This document shows, in pieces, positions 45,301 to 58,507 of a stretch of DNA of 64,000 bases (positions within the stretch are counted from its first letter, which is position 1; the number at the start of each line of letters is the position of its first letter). A model generated the notes under the pieces. That model made no database searches. It was not told where the DNA came from and saw nothing but the letters and a program-made list of their open reading frames with translations. The DNA is from Volvariella volvacea V23 (Eukaryota > Basidiomycota > Agaricomycetes > Agaricales > Pluteaceae), in contig KB722744.1 of NCBI GenBank assembly GCA_000349905.1, forward strand, positions 813,842-877,841, in the 5' to 3' direction. The translations under genes were made by a program, and so were the position numbers.

Positions 45301-48300
45301 GATACCGCAGGCCTCCTGTGTTGAAGTCGGTCGTCTTGCCAGCCTTCATCGACATCAGAAGGGACCAGACAAAGGTAACGACAATTACACTATCATTATC
45401 ATTATTTCGTCGCTTAGCTTGATGGCTGTGTGAGCACTTCTTGAAGGATAGTAGGCGTGTATATTTGTATATCCCGCCCTGACGCGAACTTCTAGCGTGC
45501 GCCCTCGCATTTGTTGGATCGACGACTCATCGCGACTGATGTGCTGAGGTACTGAGGACTCAACGTCTCCGCAATCACCGAGCTCATATACGTGATGCAC
45601 ATGATATTTAGTGCACCCCAGTGGCGCTATAGGTGCCTGTTCGACTTGAAACACGATGTCGCCTTGACCACTCCTTGTATTCACTTTATGCTACCATCGC
45701 TCTGGGACTGTATCCAAAGCAGAATCGAGGGTGCTTCTGGCGACTTCATCAAGGGGTATGATAACCATTGGCTAGCTGATTGGATACCCTCCGACTTCTT
45801 CAGAGTAGTGTCGCAGCAACAGTACATTTAGAGAGACATTAAACGATGTTCCATTCTCTAGAGTTCACGTATTAGTGTGTTGTACCGGTACCGTACATTC
45901 GTTTCGAGCCTTGTGGTTTAAGGGTCCTCAGATCAAGCGACACTCTTACCTCTTCAACGAACGTTCTTTTGCAGCCGCCGTTTATTTGGGTCACTCCCTA
46001 GAGTAGCAGAAAGCGAGAGATGTTCCCGGGCTCACCGAGCGTACCACCCAAAGTGTGCTAGACCAGACCACTTACGTCGTTGCTAAATCGCAAACCCATT
46101 AAGAAAAAGCCAAATACATTCTACGGCGATCCCCCGTCATCGAACTCGGAGTTCCAACGACACATGAGTCGACGTTTTTCTGATGTTCTGCCTAGACGAG
46201 AGCATGAGGGGGATTTAACGACATCGTTGTATGCATTACCACCGAGTGTCTGGAGTATTCCGAGCGAATTTGAGAACCTTGTGGTCCGTAGCTGGAAAAC
46301 GCGACAACCACGGGATAACCACGATCCCGGTGTTAACCTCCACTGGCAGTCATACCATACCGAATCCCACTCGGAGAGATCGTCCGTCAAACATTAGCCA
46401 GCACCGCACAAAGTCCAACCAACCCGCCCACTGCACCTGCACCTCGGCTGAGACGCGAAGAAGCACCAAGCTCCAAGCACCTAGCCCAAAACAAGGCAAG
46501 CACCCAAGCCTCAATTTTCTTCGCGGGTTCTCAGACCAACCAGCTGTCGTGGGGGGAATAGGGTCCGATGTACCCGGCCCGACGGGACGTCAACGCGTCA
46601 ACAGCGAGCAAGGTGGCGGTGCAGCGACTCTGCCCGCAGCGAGTTTTTGGCATGGGTCGACCGTGACTTTCGGTCTCACGGGTTTACGAATCTCTCCGAG
46701 GATATTGCTTTTTTACTCGAGCGAGTTTGCTAATGGGGTGCTAACGAAAGGTCGGCTCTTGGCCTGGCTTACCGGGGCTGATAGATGGACCCCGTATAGC
46801 AGGATGTTCTGGATAAGAGCCACGTAGGAGGTGTCGAATATTGGGGTGGTAGATGGTGACGTTAACGTACTGCTGCATCTTCTTTCGAGTTGACAGATGA
46901 TGGTGATGGTGGACCTGCCAGGATGAGTGGCAGCTAGGTCAATCCTTAACGTTGAAACAAAACTCAAAATCACCTGGCCTGGTCGGAGAGAAGAGTTATA
47001 AACACGATGTCTATCTCCGTCTCAATCATCATGAGCGAGAAGGAGTGGAGTGAAGCAAATGCGAAAACACTCATGGGCCCTTATTTGCGCATCACTGATA
47101 TGTTCCCAAAGTGTTCCGCGCGGGCGGTGCATTGATCCTATCAACGATAGCGAAATGAAATCGCCACTGGGGGAGTTACACACCCCTTGAAGGTCTTGGC
47201 AGTCAAAATGCATGGACCCAATAGATGACCGAAAGATTGCGCAACAACGCCCACACCTCTGAATCTGTACGAAACCTCTAATACGCCCGAGGACGTGTCA
47301 GAACCTGTCTCCCTAAACGGTTAATACTAATCCGTCGCGAACACACCATGCGCACAGGTATTACAGCAACGTACGTACATATCAGTAGAGGCTGGTGGGG
47401 AAATCATCAGGGATGGGGATATGGGTGCCAAGCTCCTCCACTTAAGATCCTCATAAAGTGTCCGGATTGCCTAAACTGCGTCTCGAGAACCATATCTGAT
47501 GTTTTCCTACAAGAGGTTGCACAAGGTTTTTGCCTTGCAACGGGGGAAGTAGTTGACATTTTAGCATTAGTGAGCGAGTACGCCAACACCAGCACCGGAA
47601 GATTCCGTAACCCCCGGTCGCAATAATATTGCTTTGGTGGATTGGTATCGTACCGTGTGTATGTGGCACCATATCCAACTGGAGAAGGTTTGGAGACGGT
47701 TAGGGAATTGTAGGGACTCGAAATGACACTCTTGGCCTTACCCTCTCGTTCAGGACCCAGGTTTATCGTAAGGGATAAGGGATCGTCGAGTGTAAGTATG
47801 GTTACAAGATGTCAAGCCCTACCGGCGCCGTGTGGAAGAATGCTACGTGGACAAGGGATGTCGACGAGTAGCAGTGGAAAACCCAAAAAATGGGGAACAG
47901 ACCAGGTTTTCGGGTTGCTCGATATGATTCATAAGGACGCTATTCCCATACGAGCGATGAAAACCTCTGGAACGCAGTTTACCCAAAGAGCACTTATCTG
48001 CTATGCGCAGGCATCCTCCACCGCTCCGCACCGATGTCCGATGCGGCTTTTCAGCCTGTCTTTGAGGGTTTTCGGGTGTGCGGAGAATGATGTCCTGCGA
48101 CAGTCAGCACAAAAGAGGCTTTCCTTCTGCCATTTACTGTCCCAGCTGACGTGCGAAAAGGGTCAGTGGGAAAGGCAAGCACTCGCACTCGGACCCAGAT
48201 GCACAACTCGTCGGCCGCCGCAGGGATTTTTGACATTCGATGGCAGCTTGCCAATGCAGGTCGGGGCTTGGCAATATCTGTCAGCCAAACTTGAAGGGAC

Positions 48301-48648
48301 ACAAGTTGTTGCAGCCACACCCAGCTGGAGGGCGATGACGACGCGCAACAGGACATCGGCCAGAAAATCCGGCCAACATTCTTCGAGTTTGTTCACCCTT
48401 GTGGCGTTGCGCATTTCGACGATGGAGTCTGTTGCCACTGAGCATCGGCATCGTGGGTGGTAGTTGCCTAATTGGGGGTGGCAACGATACAAAGCCAAAC
48501 AACCTCCGTCAGTCGACGTGGCTTGGACGTGGTCGACGACGCGCTCGTTCATCTCCCCGACCCACACCCAGCCCTTTCGCTCTGTTAATGCTCTTGGCCT
48601 CGAATCTTACCCAGAGTAGTACTGCTTTGAATCCGCAACGCACACATA
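42322..48648. other. Long gene-poor region with an assembly gap
   Basis: Six kilobases with no gene I can name. A TATA-like CCTATAAAGG at 43012 precedes no sensible ATG frame. One short coding-like patch at about 43604-43656 (AYFLADHIQADKNYPK followed by a GT donor) has no partner exons I could join. A 246-codon ATG frame at 47723-48463 has no recognisable motif. The region right of the gap may be decayed repeats. Confidence 0.5.
44317..44416. other. Assembly gap (100 N)
   Basis: Exactly 100 N bases, the usual placeholder for a gap of unknown size. Sequence across it cannot be trusted to be adjacent. Confidence 0.99.
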
Positions 48649-50309
48649 ATGCACAGCTTAATCGCTCGGGTTAACAACGTCTCTGCGTTTCTTTCGACAT
48701 GCACAATGGTCCTCCTTGGCGCCATCGCCCTGTCGTCGCTGCTGTTCAACGCAGACCCCAAGGGCGAGATAAATGTTGCCTCTGTGAAAGTGTAAGTGTG
48801 CAATTCCATTTTGTCTGGCCATATCCGAGTAAATGCACGTCATGACACCTGTCCCCTGCATTTGCTAGTCATAGTTACTGACGAATCCGTTCCTCAGATA
48901 CAATGTCAAAGCTCAACGGTACCCACATCGTAAACAAGAACTCGCCTTTGTCAACTTCAATATCACCGCCGGTTCGTCATCTCCACTTGGCCGTTCGTTT
49001 ACCGCAGTTCATCAAAACTAATATCTTGTGGCTCGTTGCATGCTGACTACAAAACCTTGATGGAATTAACATTCGCCTTCCTACCTTTCCGGACTTGGAC
49101 TTCATTCACCTCTCTCCGAAATTATCGCTGTTCTTAAGACCTGACGCCGCTGTTCCACTGGAATACTAAGCAACTGTTCTTGTACCTGGAAGCAGAGTAT
49201 ACCAATGCACAAGGAGTAAGTTCCAGGAACACTTTGTCTTCCTCTCCACCCCTCCATCTTCCATCATTATCAACCGATTTTCATTTCGTTTGATTACATT
49301 AACACTTTGTTTTCTTTCCTTCTACAACATCCCATCCAACCCTTATCGCGCGTTCTTTCCCAATTTGCACGCTTCTTTTTCATATGCGTAATGCAATTTG
49401 ACATTGTGACCGCCCTAAGGCACCTGTCTGTCCTTCCACCCATTCAATTCTCTCTATTCTGGGATAACTCGTCATTTGAAATTTGTTAGCGTCGTTGATG
49501 CCTTCGTTGGTTGGCTTGGAGTTCCGTGACATCGATCTATTCACTCTTCCCCTTAATTCTATCTGCCCGTTCTCACCCTCGTTTTCAAACCGCCCCCATT
49601 CATCTGTGCCGCCGGTTGTGGGGTGGTCGTACGGTTGCATTCCTCCTCGGAGCTTCAAATCCACCCCGTTATCGTCACAGAGGTTTCAATTATACTGACT
49701 CCACTTCATTACTCTAGATTCAGAACGAAGTCGTCATCTGGGACCGGATCGTCCGTCGAAAGGAAGACGCCCAAATCAAGGTCGTCGGCAAAAACAAGTA
49801 CAACTTCCACGACACCACGACCTCCTTCAAGTAAGTTTGTCATTCAATATCGACAATTGATCCTTGTGGTACCAGCCTTTTCCCCTTTTTCTCCTTCTTG
49901 TGCTGGTGCCCGTGTCTTTTTTGTACCCCCGTTTCATCGTTTTGAGTTAGCCTGTGTGGCTTTGTCAACGCGTCGTGCCTATCCTTTATCCTTATGGACT
50001 ATTGTCCCCATTTGGGAGGCGAAGCTCACCACATGCGATACGGCGGCGATGAACCAAAACACCTTGGTTTGTCTCTATACTTTTTAACTTTCATTTGCGC
50101 GAGATCTGCGCAACCTAATGGGTTATTGATTACTTACTCTGTTTTTCTTTCTTCCTTGTTGCGTGTACGTGTGGTGTGCTTCTAGAAAAATACCCTCGTC
50201 GGAGTACGTGCTGAAGTATAATGTTATGCCGTACGTGGGTGCCCTCACGTACGGCGAGGCAGCAAGAACTGGGCCAGTAGAGTTCCCGAGGGTGGAGAGT
50301 CGGGTCTGA
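48649..50309 (+). CDS. SPC3: Signal peptidase complex subunit 3 (SPC22/23)
   Basis: Single-pass ER membrane subunit required for signal peptidase activity. Start ATG at 48649: MHSLIARVNNVSAFLSTCTM then the membrane segment VLLGAIALSSLLFNAD. Luminal part: GEINVASVKVYNVKAQRYP, QELAFVNFNITADLTPLFHW, NTKQLFLYLEAEYTNAQG (family core), NEVVIWDRIVRRKEDAQIKV, VGKNKYNFHDTTTSFK, then YVLKYNVMPYVGALTYGEA and a short tail ending FPRVESRV. About five coding exons; the introns are unusually long for this window (about 500 and 360 nt before the third and last exons). The final joint AA|A in SFKK puts the last exon in frame. Length and order match SPC3. Confidence 0.93.
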
Positions 50310-53300
50310 GGTCCGAAGAGCGACAGTTTTGGGATTAGCACTGGATTTAGTGCCGTAGGTAACCCAGCTCCCGCTCATCTTTTGTTTTCCTCTGTATCGT
50401 ATTAGACGCCGACGGATTGGGATGTAAAGGCTAGACTGGCCGACGTTGTGTCGAACCTGGGGTGCCGTACTATCAGGATGACGCAAAGGCAAGTACGTAC
50501 TGTAACCATAATAACAATTAGTGTCGACGTCGGCTCTAGAGAGCTAGACTATTTTGCGTACACACAGCTCCACACACGCAAACACGTACGTGTTATTTGT
50601 GCCATAGAAGAGCGAGAGCGAGCGATCGCGCGAAAGACCAAGGACGCGATCGCAATACAAAACGCGAACGGGTTTGAGTGATTTGAGTGCAGAGTGCGTG
50701 GACGCAAGGCTTTCTAGGTTTGGATAGGATCAGGACCAAGTTTTGTGGGTCCGCTGCTCGTTAAAACCGTATATTTTGGCACTGGAATGGAAGCGTTTGA
50801 TGGCACTTTTTAGGAGGAATCGGTCCGGAAGGTGAAAGGAAACGGAAAAAGGAAGGCGAATTTGGCTCGAAAAAGCCAATCCAGCCATAGTTGGCTATGG
50901 TGACTTATTGGATATGGTTATGGCCAGAATCTACCGTCTGCGGTCTGTAGTACGTGGCACAAGATATGCAAGTACGTATTGTACATTACAGGCTACTACT
51001 GTATTAGCCCCTATCACCTGTGTATCTGCACGATCGATGCACCCGTTTCTTGAACAGGTTACATTGGCGTGATGGTTGTGTGCCGACGGAACCGTTCGAC
51101 TGGGCTCAGTCCCGGTGCGCTGTGTTGCACGTTTTCTTGGGTTCAGGATATGCCTGACCTCGAGCTCTGCTTCTCGGTGCTGTGCTTCTACTACTACCCC
51201 CGACGTGGAGCTGCTCGAGGTTTGCTTCAACTCAAGCCTGGGGGGTAGAACCCAACCCACCCGCACCGATAGGCCAGGTCTGCACACCGGTGCCGTAGGG
51301 AAGGACCAGCCAGCCCAGCCTGAGCAAGTGCCAGTGGCACGCGTTATGCGTTGTGTGTTACGCGCTGTGGTTTAGAACACCGGTGCCGGAGTAAGAATAT
51401 GACGGCCCAGCCCAGCGGATTGGGGGAGCAAGGCAGGGAGGGGAGGGAGGGGCCTGATCAATGATCACGCTGAGAGAAGGCCAAGAGCATCAGCATCAGC
51501 CATCACAGATCGCCACGTTGTTTGCAGCGGCGGGGTGGTATTTGCGTTTGGGTCGATCGCATGAGCAGCGCTAGCGCTCATTTATGCCAGGGTAAGGTCC
51601 ATAGGTCACAGTGCTGATGGCTGCTGTAGTAGCGCCACTGTCAATGGCCTCTGGCACTAGGGTTCTCCTTATACGGTGCTACTAAGACTAGTAGTCAGAA
51701 GGGCAATGAGGCTCTGGACGGTGTGCTGTTGCACTGGCAAGTGGCTCATCTTAACCCAGCCAGCGCTCCCTGGCAGTGTGCAATGAAGATCGAAAGTCAA
51801 ATCTCCGGCCCACAGACGCCGGTGGCACAGTAACCCCGATTAGCACAAACCACTTAAATATAGCCCCGACTACAGTAATAACAACCTTCCGTTGACAGTT
51901 GGCGGCTGCGCTGCATATGTGGAGCACCGAGAAAGAGCGCTGAGGGTAGTCATACGAGGTAGGGAGGCGTCGTGCGTGTGCACACTCCATAGGGAAGATC
52001 CAGGAACGAGTTGGGGTCACCGACCACTGCCTGCCTAACCCGCTAGCCACAGGCAGCCACAATCCGCCTGTCAGCCAGCCTGGGTGTTTGCATGTTTCGC
52101 GGGTTCGTGTGGTGCGATCTGTGATCAAGGTGCCAGGCGCGCGCGCGAGGAGGCACAAACATGCCCCCCCCCGGCCTGCGGCCGAATAGTAACTAGCCTG
52201 CTGGCGCGCTAGCCAGTATTTGGACGCGCCAGATCGGGGGGAGGATGGGTTAGCGTGTTGGTGCTGAATGCGGCTGATGGTGTGGGGCCTTGCCCTTACG
52301 CTCGCGGCCCCGATGCGGCGCGCGACTGCGAGGACAAGCGCGATCCAGAGGGCCCGTGAGGCGGTGCAAAATGGAAGGGGAATAGCAGAGGGAAAGGGGA
52401 GGGGAGGAACGCAGACGGTGGAAATAAAGCCTGCTGATGCCATTTCGAGTCTGGCGGGGCCAAGGGAGGGGGGAAAAGAAAAGAAAAAGGGGCCAGGAAT
52501 GGACGTTCAGGCTGGCGTTGGCCAGGTTAGCGCTGTTTGTGGGACACGGTGTGTTGTTGTGCTGGTCGTGGATGGACATTTTCTGGTTGCCGATTGTGAA
52601 AAGGTGGGTTTGAGCCCAGGCCAGGCAGACCGCCATCGCATCATCTTACCGTCGTGTTGGATATACATTATTCTCATCCCTCGCTTAAGCTTGAGTATTG
52701 AACGCGCTGCATGTTCTCTACCGCCTATGGTATCCTCATCGACCGTCCCATCTAGTCCCGGACTCTATTGCAATATGAATATGTGGCAATGGAATGATGG
52801 GCGGGTAGCGTCACGGTTTCTGGCCAGCCGATCGTAATTAAATTGGAATCTTAATGCACATAAATACACTCGATATATTACATTACTCTGTCAATTCGCA
52901 ACTTTAATGAATCCGGGTGAGAACGAGGGACGCATTTCATGTTCGAGGTCCCCTCGCCCTCGACCTGGAGTAATTATCATTTGAAACCCAGCGAGTTATC
53001 AATATCCAATATCGCTAGCAGTCAATGTACGTAGGCGATTAATGGATGAATAAATGAAAATGAATCGGGCTCTGAGCGCAGCAAACTCAGCGACGCGATC
53101 AGGGGCTTGAAATTTCAAAACCGAGCCGGAGTCGCGGAGTCGGAACCAAGCCTGAGCGCGAGCCTTGAGTCCCAAGGAGGGCTCGGTGGCAGAGTTAGCG
53201 ACTGAGCTCAAACTCAGCGGCGCGAACAAGACTCGGGGCCCAGGGGGCTCAATGTCGCCTTGAGCGATGACCGCCCTGGAACGCGCGAGATCGACATCCG

Positions 53301-55470
53301 AATCCGAATATGGCGTGTATGTGTATATATGCGTGTGTGGGCGCGCGTAATACTCCCGGCAGAGGAGAAATCACTCGACTTGCCCGTCTGGAGGTGACGA
53401 TGGTGATGACGACCATGACGCCGTCGGTGTCGGCGGGCGTGGTGTGTAGGAGACAGGGTGGTGCTAGTAGCTGCGTGCGAAGCACGGTGGGGAGCACGAG
53501 GTCGACGTTTTAGATGTCTGCGTTTGGATCTCTACGTGATGCATGTGCGCATGTGCCAGCTCCAACGAACACGTCGGCCAGTCGGGACTGGCGCTGGCGA
53601 ATTCTAGTTCTAGCGAACTCGGGAACAAGCACCTGCCTGCCACCCACCAGCACCACCATCATCTGCTGGTCAGCCCAAGCGCAGGTGCCGGCCGACGGTT
53701 GCGCCTAGCCCTACATAGGCCTCTCAGGAGAGGACGGGTGGACCCAAATTTGATATCGATGTGTGTGTTTATTTTCGATCGTCCAAAAAATTGGTTCCGC
53801 GATATTTTTGCAGCAGGGGATTTGATTCCGCGGAAGCAAATGGCCTGCTCCTTTTCTTGGCCTGGGCCGAGCGAGTCGAGCGTCGTGGTGGTGTCCTCTT
53901 TTTACGGTACGTGCGTTTGCGGTCCGAGTCGCTTTGCTTGGTACGGTAAGTACTTGCAATACGAGGGACAGGAGAGGGAGAGGGCAGGAGGGGCTTGCTT
54001 ATCGAGTGTGCTTACGGAGGGGACAACACGGCTGAAGCGATTGGTCCGGAGTGTGGTGCAGATCTAAACGGCAGCTAGTCTAGACTGGTTGGAGATTGGG
54101 AGGAGATTGGATGTTTAAAGCTGCCTTTAGGCTCGCCATCGAGCTAGGCACGACGAGAAAAAAAAAGGACAACGACATCATGATGTCTGTCTGTCTTGTC
54201 ATGAAACGTGTTCAAAATGAATGACATCTATGGACGCGAGTGCGTAGTGGCGGAATGGAAAAACGGTTAATGGAGAGAAGCTGCAAGGGAGGGAAGGGCA
54301 AGAAAGATAGGAGATGGGGTTGTGAGATGGGCTCGGCGGGCGCAGTTTGCAACGAGTGCTAGTGCTTGACGACACCGGTGGCCAGTCGGGGCCGGGTCTC
54401 ATTACAGTGCGCGACTGTAGCGCATGATTTCACGGTTAAACGGCTAATCGTCTCTCACCAACGCCCGGATGGACATTGTCTAGGCTGGCATCGGTGGGCG
54501 CCCACACGCGCCCACTGGGACTCACAGACAGACAAACGCAGAGATAGACCCTGAGTGGACAGGCCCACGCAAGGACAGCGGCAAAAGAGGAAATCAAAAT
54601 GCCAAAACAAAAAAGTTCGATCCATGATCTCATTGGATGCCTGCTTCCTCGTCGACGTGGATCGTTCGGCGAGATTCGGCGGAATGCCATTGGTGCCAGA
54701 AAGGCCCTCTGGGAGAATTCGAAGCGACGCTGATTGATGAGCCGGCTGATGATTGGACGGCTGGAGTCAGCGAGCCGAACAGAATATGTCGTCACTCGCT
54801 GTGCGTGGATGGTAAAGGTATAAGCATACGAGGTTTCGAAAGAAGGGTCGTCCGTCGCTTGCCCAAGGGTCCCCACGCGAGAAGCACAGCAGAGCGACGC
54901 AGCTGGGCTGGCGCAAACCATTGTCGAGGCGAAAAAAGGAGGGTGGATGGATAACGCGTGGAAGATCTGATGTCTGGAGATTTCACTGAAGAGGTAGGCT
55001 GCAAGGAAGGAGTAGACCCTTTTGGCAAGGAGGCACTCGGTGTCTGTAATTCTAATCAAGCTTCCCTCGAACAGCATGGTAGTGGATAGTGTCCGGAGGT
55101 AAAGCCAGGCAGGACGATGCTGTCGGGCAGAGAGAGAAGCGAGGATAGAATGAAATGCAGAAGGACGCGTCGATTGGGGGTAGAGAGGGAGGGACGAGAT
55201 TGTCAAGAGACCGATATCAAGCTGGAGAAGGAAATCCATCAGGATGGTTCGGGTGATTAGATTGGGCAGGGACGGGACGAGTTGAGACCACGTTTGTGGG
55301 ATCAGGGATGTGAATGTGTCAAACCTTACCAGCGATGGCATCCAATTCATCAGGTCCACCCTTCCACCCCCGCCCCCCTGCCCCCCTGCCCACCCCACCA
55401 GAGATGTCATCATATAAGACTCCCACAAGCCTCCTCCCCACCCTCGCCTCCCGACTCTGCACCCATAGCC
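50310..55470. other. 5 kb non-coding region upstream of the Zn2Cys6 factor
   Basis: Apart from the 3' UTR of SPC3 at the left, I see no gene on the + strand. It holds low-complexity patches (alternating GC at 52138-52148), an imperfect direct repeat at 53085 and 53210 (AAACTCAGCGACGCGA against AAACTCAGCGGCGCGA) and a long minus-strand open frame at its right end. Large upstream regions with long 5' UTRs are known for fungal developmental regulators; this fits but is not proven. Confidence 0.5.
53085..53228. repeat. Imperfect direct repeat, two copies about 125 bp apart
   Basis: AAACTCAGCGACGCGA at about 53085 and AAACTCAGCGGCGCGA at about 53210, set in a stretch full of GAGTCGCGGAGTC-like and CTGAGCGC-like phrases. 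Confidence 0.5.
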
Positions 55471-55632
55471 ATGAGCCACCACTACCACTCCGCCTGGCAG
55501 CACCCCCAGCCCGCCGCCCAGTACTACCCCGCCCACCCGCAATACGCATATCAGCCCGACGCCCAGCAGGTATGTCCTCCCATCCGCCCGTCGGACAGTG
55601 CCAATGTTCCCCCAGGTGTCAGCCGAGCACAT
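54436..55632 (-). other. Long open frame antisense to and upstream of the Zn2Cys6 gene
   Basis: From the first in-frame ATG (55632) the frame stays open for about 398 codons to 54436. The first third runs antisense to the 5' end of the transcription factor and is Gly/Val-rich, the typical shadow of a GC-rich coding exon. The rest, beyond 55471, is not under any other gene and reads as Leu/Ser-rich protein with pieces such as LLQLDIGLLTISSLPLYPQ. No family was recognised. It may be a divergent gene with a different start, or chance. Confidence 0.2.
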
Positions 55633-57462
55633 GTACGGCGCTCCGGAGAAGCTGTCCGCCTTCCAGCGGACGATGATCGAGGAGGACAAGCGCTTCTACG
55701 AAATCTTCCCCCAGGCCCGCCAGGCTCTCCAGACCCACGGAGGTGCCCTCAATCCGTGGGGCTTCGTCTCCTCGCCCTTCCACTACGCCACGGGCTTCTA
55801 CTTCAACGTCAGCGACGCCAGCGACGACAGTCTTCCATCCGCGTCCTCTTCCTCGACCATCGCCATCCCCTCCCCTCCCCTCGCTTCTCCCCTCGTCCAT
55901 TACTCCAACTCCGAGGGCGAACCCATGGTCCAGGAGTCGCCGTCGTATAACCTTGTCCCCTCTGATCCCTACGTCCGATATGATTACTATCAAGAAGCTT
56001 CCTCACCGATTACTCACATGCCCATATCGCCTGCCAACGACGTTCCTTCGAGCAGCACGAGCACCCTCGCCGGTGCGATCCTCGAAAACCCGCGCTGGAC
56101 AGAGTCGCCCATCCCCATCGAGACGCCCCAGCACCCGAGCCATCCGGTAAGTGCAGTATCTTTCATTACATAACTACGCGCATACATGCTAACCTGATCG
56201 GCTCCTAGGTCGAGCAATACCACCATCATCACGACACCTTTTCCGACTCGACACACCAAGTTCACAGCTTCCTTCCTGATGGCCAAGCGCAGTCCCAGCC
56301 CTCCGTCGACTTCCTCTCGACGCCCGCGTCGCCCCAGTCGCCCTATCAGTCCCAGGCTTCATCCTCAGAGACGCAGTTCACCGAGGAGCCATCCTCGTCC
56401 TGGCCGAGTCAGGTCCAGGACCCCAGTCAAGGCGTGCTGGCCCCTGCGCCCCGATACTACACCTCGGATGCCCAGATCCTGCACGAAGCCAGCAGCACGC
56501 CCACAGCCAGCACCAGCACCGCCAGCGCCGGCAGCCCACAGATTTCCACCCACGCCTCTACCTCATCCGGCGTGCACCGACACCCGCGTCGCCAGTCCCG
56601 GATGGTCTCTCCCCACTCGCACTCGCCTATGTCCAAGCGCATGTCCCTGCGCAGGACGCCGTCTCCAAGAACGCGCTCGATAGGCGCGATCCCAGACGCG
56701 GGCATCGCAGCGGACTGTGGAGCAGGAGCAGCACAACCGCCGTCGCCCCAGCCGGGGAAACGACAGCAGGACAAGAAGCCGCCCCTGGCGTGTCTGTTCT
56801 GCCGCGGACGGAAGATTGCGTGTGGGCCGCCCGTGCCTGGAAGCAAGGAGAAGACGTGCAAGTGAGTAGCGCGCTTTCCTTTTTCTCTTTTTGGTTCGGG
56901 TTCTTTGTCTTCCTTTTTTTTTCTTTTTCTCTTTTCCCTTTTGCGATTGTGTTCTTCCTCCACTTCTTCTTGGACCGATCGATACCGCGGGGCTGGGTGC
57001 TGGACGCCTACTCCGCCCTCCGCCCACGATGTGTGGGGAACCCCCGGATCGATGCGGAGTATGGTCACACCACCCATATCTCTCTTGGACGCGTCCCCTC
57101 GGACCCTTTATTCCCGGGACGTGTTCTATCTATCTGCCTCTCTTGTTGGACAGCGGTCAGCTGTCTCGTCCGTTCTGCGATCGAACTTTCGAGCAAACTG
57201 GGTACTAACGCGTGCACCCTCTTTTCACAGTCAGTGCCAGCGGCGAAATCTCAAGTGCGAATACCCGCTGGAGAGCAGACGGGGGATGAGGAAAAAGAAG
57301 GGCTCGACTCAGGCTGCTCCGGCGGCTTCGACGTCCGCATCAGCATCATCGTCCTCGTCCTCCGCATCGACGTCGGCGACAGGGTCTGCAGCAGTTGAGA
57401 GCGCTAATGCCGCAGGGGCACCGGTCGTCGGTCTTGTCCCCAACGGGCTGTCGAATGTATGA
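55471..57462 (+). CDS. Zn2Cys6 transcription factor with C-terminal zinc cluster
   Basis: Nuclear DNA-binding regulator. Start ATG at 55471 (MSHHYHSAWQHPQPAAQYYP); the second exon begins VSAEHMYGAPEKLSAFQRTM and carries a conserved-looking block, EEDKRFYEIFPQARQALQTH then GGALNPWGFVSSPFHYATGF. The middle is Ser/Pro/Gln-rich and probably disordered activation region. The zinc cluster is near the C-terminus: PPLACLFCRGRKIACGPPVP, GSKEKTCN, QCQRRNLKCEYPLESRRGMR, with six Cys in C-x2-C-x6-C...C-x2-C-x6-C order and a basic KKK end followed by an Ala/Ser tail. The C-terminal position is typical of one Agaricomycete group of C6 factors. Four exons; the last intron (56862-57230, 369 nt) is much longer than usual and splits the cluster between its fourth and fifth Cys. 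Target genes unknown. Confidence 0.88.
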
Positions 57463-57726
57463 CCCGTTGGACTGGGATTGCGATAAGAACTAAGGGATTA
57501 AGGGACCACGAGGGACTAGGAAGGAAGGGAGGGAGGGGGGAGGCTCGTCGGATGTAAGTCGGCGCACGCTGGCAGAGTTGCATGTGCCGTCATCGCTCGC
57601 TATTGCTATTGGCTATCCGGGTCGTCAGCGCTCAAAAGTTTTTTTCGTTGGTCGTCGTCGAGTGGTTCGTTCGTTCGTTCAAGGTCTTGCTACGCGGTCG
57701 TTTTGTTGTCGCTTGTTCTGCTTCTT

Positions 57727-57795
57727 GTTCTCTCTTTCTCTCTTCCTTTCTTTCTCTTTCTCTCTCCCTCTCCCTATCGCTATCCCTCTCAGGAG
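57727..57795 (+). repeat. Pyrimidine (CT) microsatellite-like tract in the 3' flank
   Basis: Almost pure C/T with TCTCTTTC phrasing, starting about 265 bp after the stop codon of the transcription factor. Confidence 0.8.
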
Positions 57796-58492
57796 TGCTT
57801 GGCTCTAACCTGAACCCTGTTCCTACGCCCTCTTCGTGGCTATCGTCATGATGATGATAATGTCCGCCGCTCGACTCTTTGCGCATAAAATTCACGTCCG
57901 TCGTATCCTGTCCTGTTCATCCCTAGCTCCCTAGTCCCTACATTATAGTCCACCGAGTTGATATATCACCACCTATCTACACTCTTCGTCCTTCGTCATG
58001 TCATCCCTCGTCGCTTTCATACTCACCGTACCGTACCCTTGCTATCGATTCGTCCCGTAGTGCTCTAGTCGTCGTGAACGTCGTCTGCTTTTTTTTTTTT
58101 TTTTGCTCATAGGTATACCTCGGGGTTGGTTGCTTTACTCTGTATGATTGGGATAGTTGATACAGTTTGACTGGGTATCAACGGTAATATATACGATATA
58201 CAGCATTGTTCTAGGTGTGATACAAGCTACAAGCGAGGTGGTTGGAATCTGAATGTGCATTCGTTGTGCTCATGTGCACCGGGTTGACGACGACAACGTC
58301 CGCGAGTCAGATTCATCCCCTGCTGGCGCTTGCCAGTGGACCAACCCAACACCGTTATCACCCGCACGTCATAAGGCCCAAATCTTCAGGCTCAGGCTCA
58401 GGCTCAGGCCCGCGCTCCACGCTCCTCTTTCTCCATGGGGCTGCGCGCAAGCTAAGGCTTGCGCTAGCGCCATCGCTGCTAGTACGTTTATT

Positions 58493-58507
58493 TACGTACG
58501 TACGTAC
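58493..58507. repeat. (TACG)n microsatellite
   Basis: TACGTACGTACGTAC, nearly four copies of a self-complementary tetranucleotide. Confidence 0.85.

Noticed and set aside
56880..57230. Open frames across the last intron of the Zn2Cys6 gene (Phe/Ser-rich)
   Set aside because: They read through a pyrimidine-rich intron; the splice at 56861/57231 rebuilds the complete zinc cluster.
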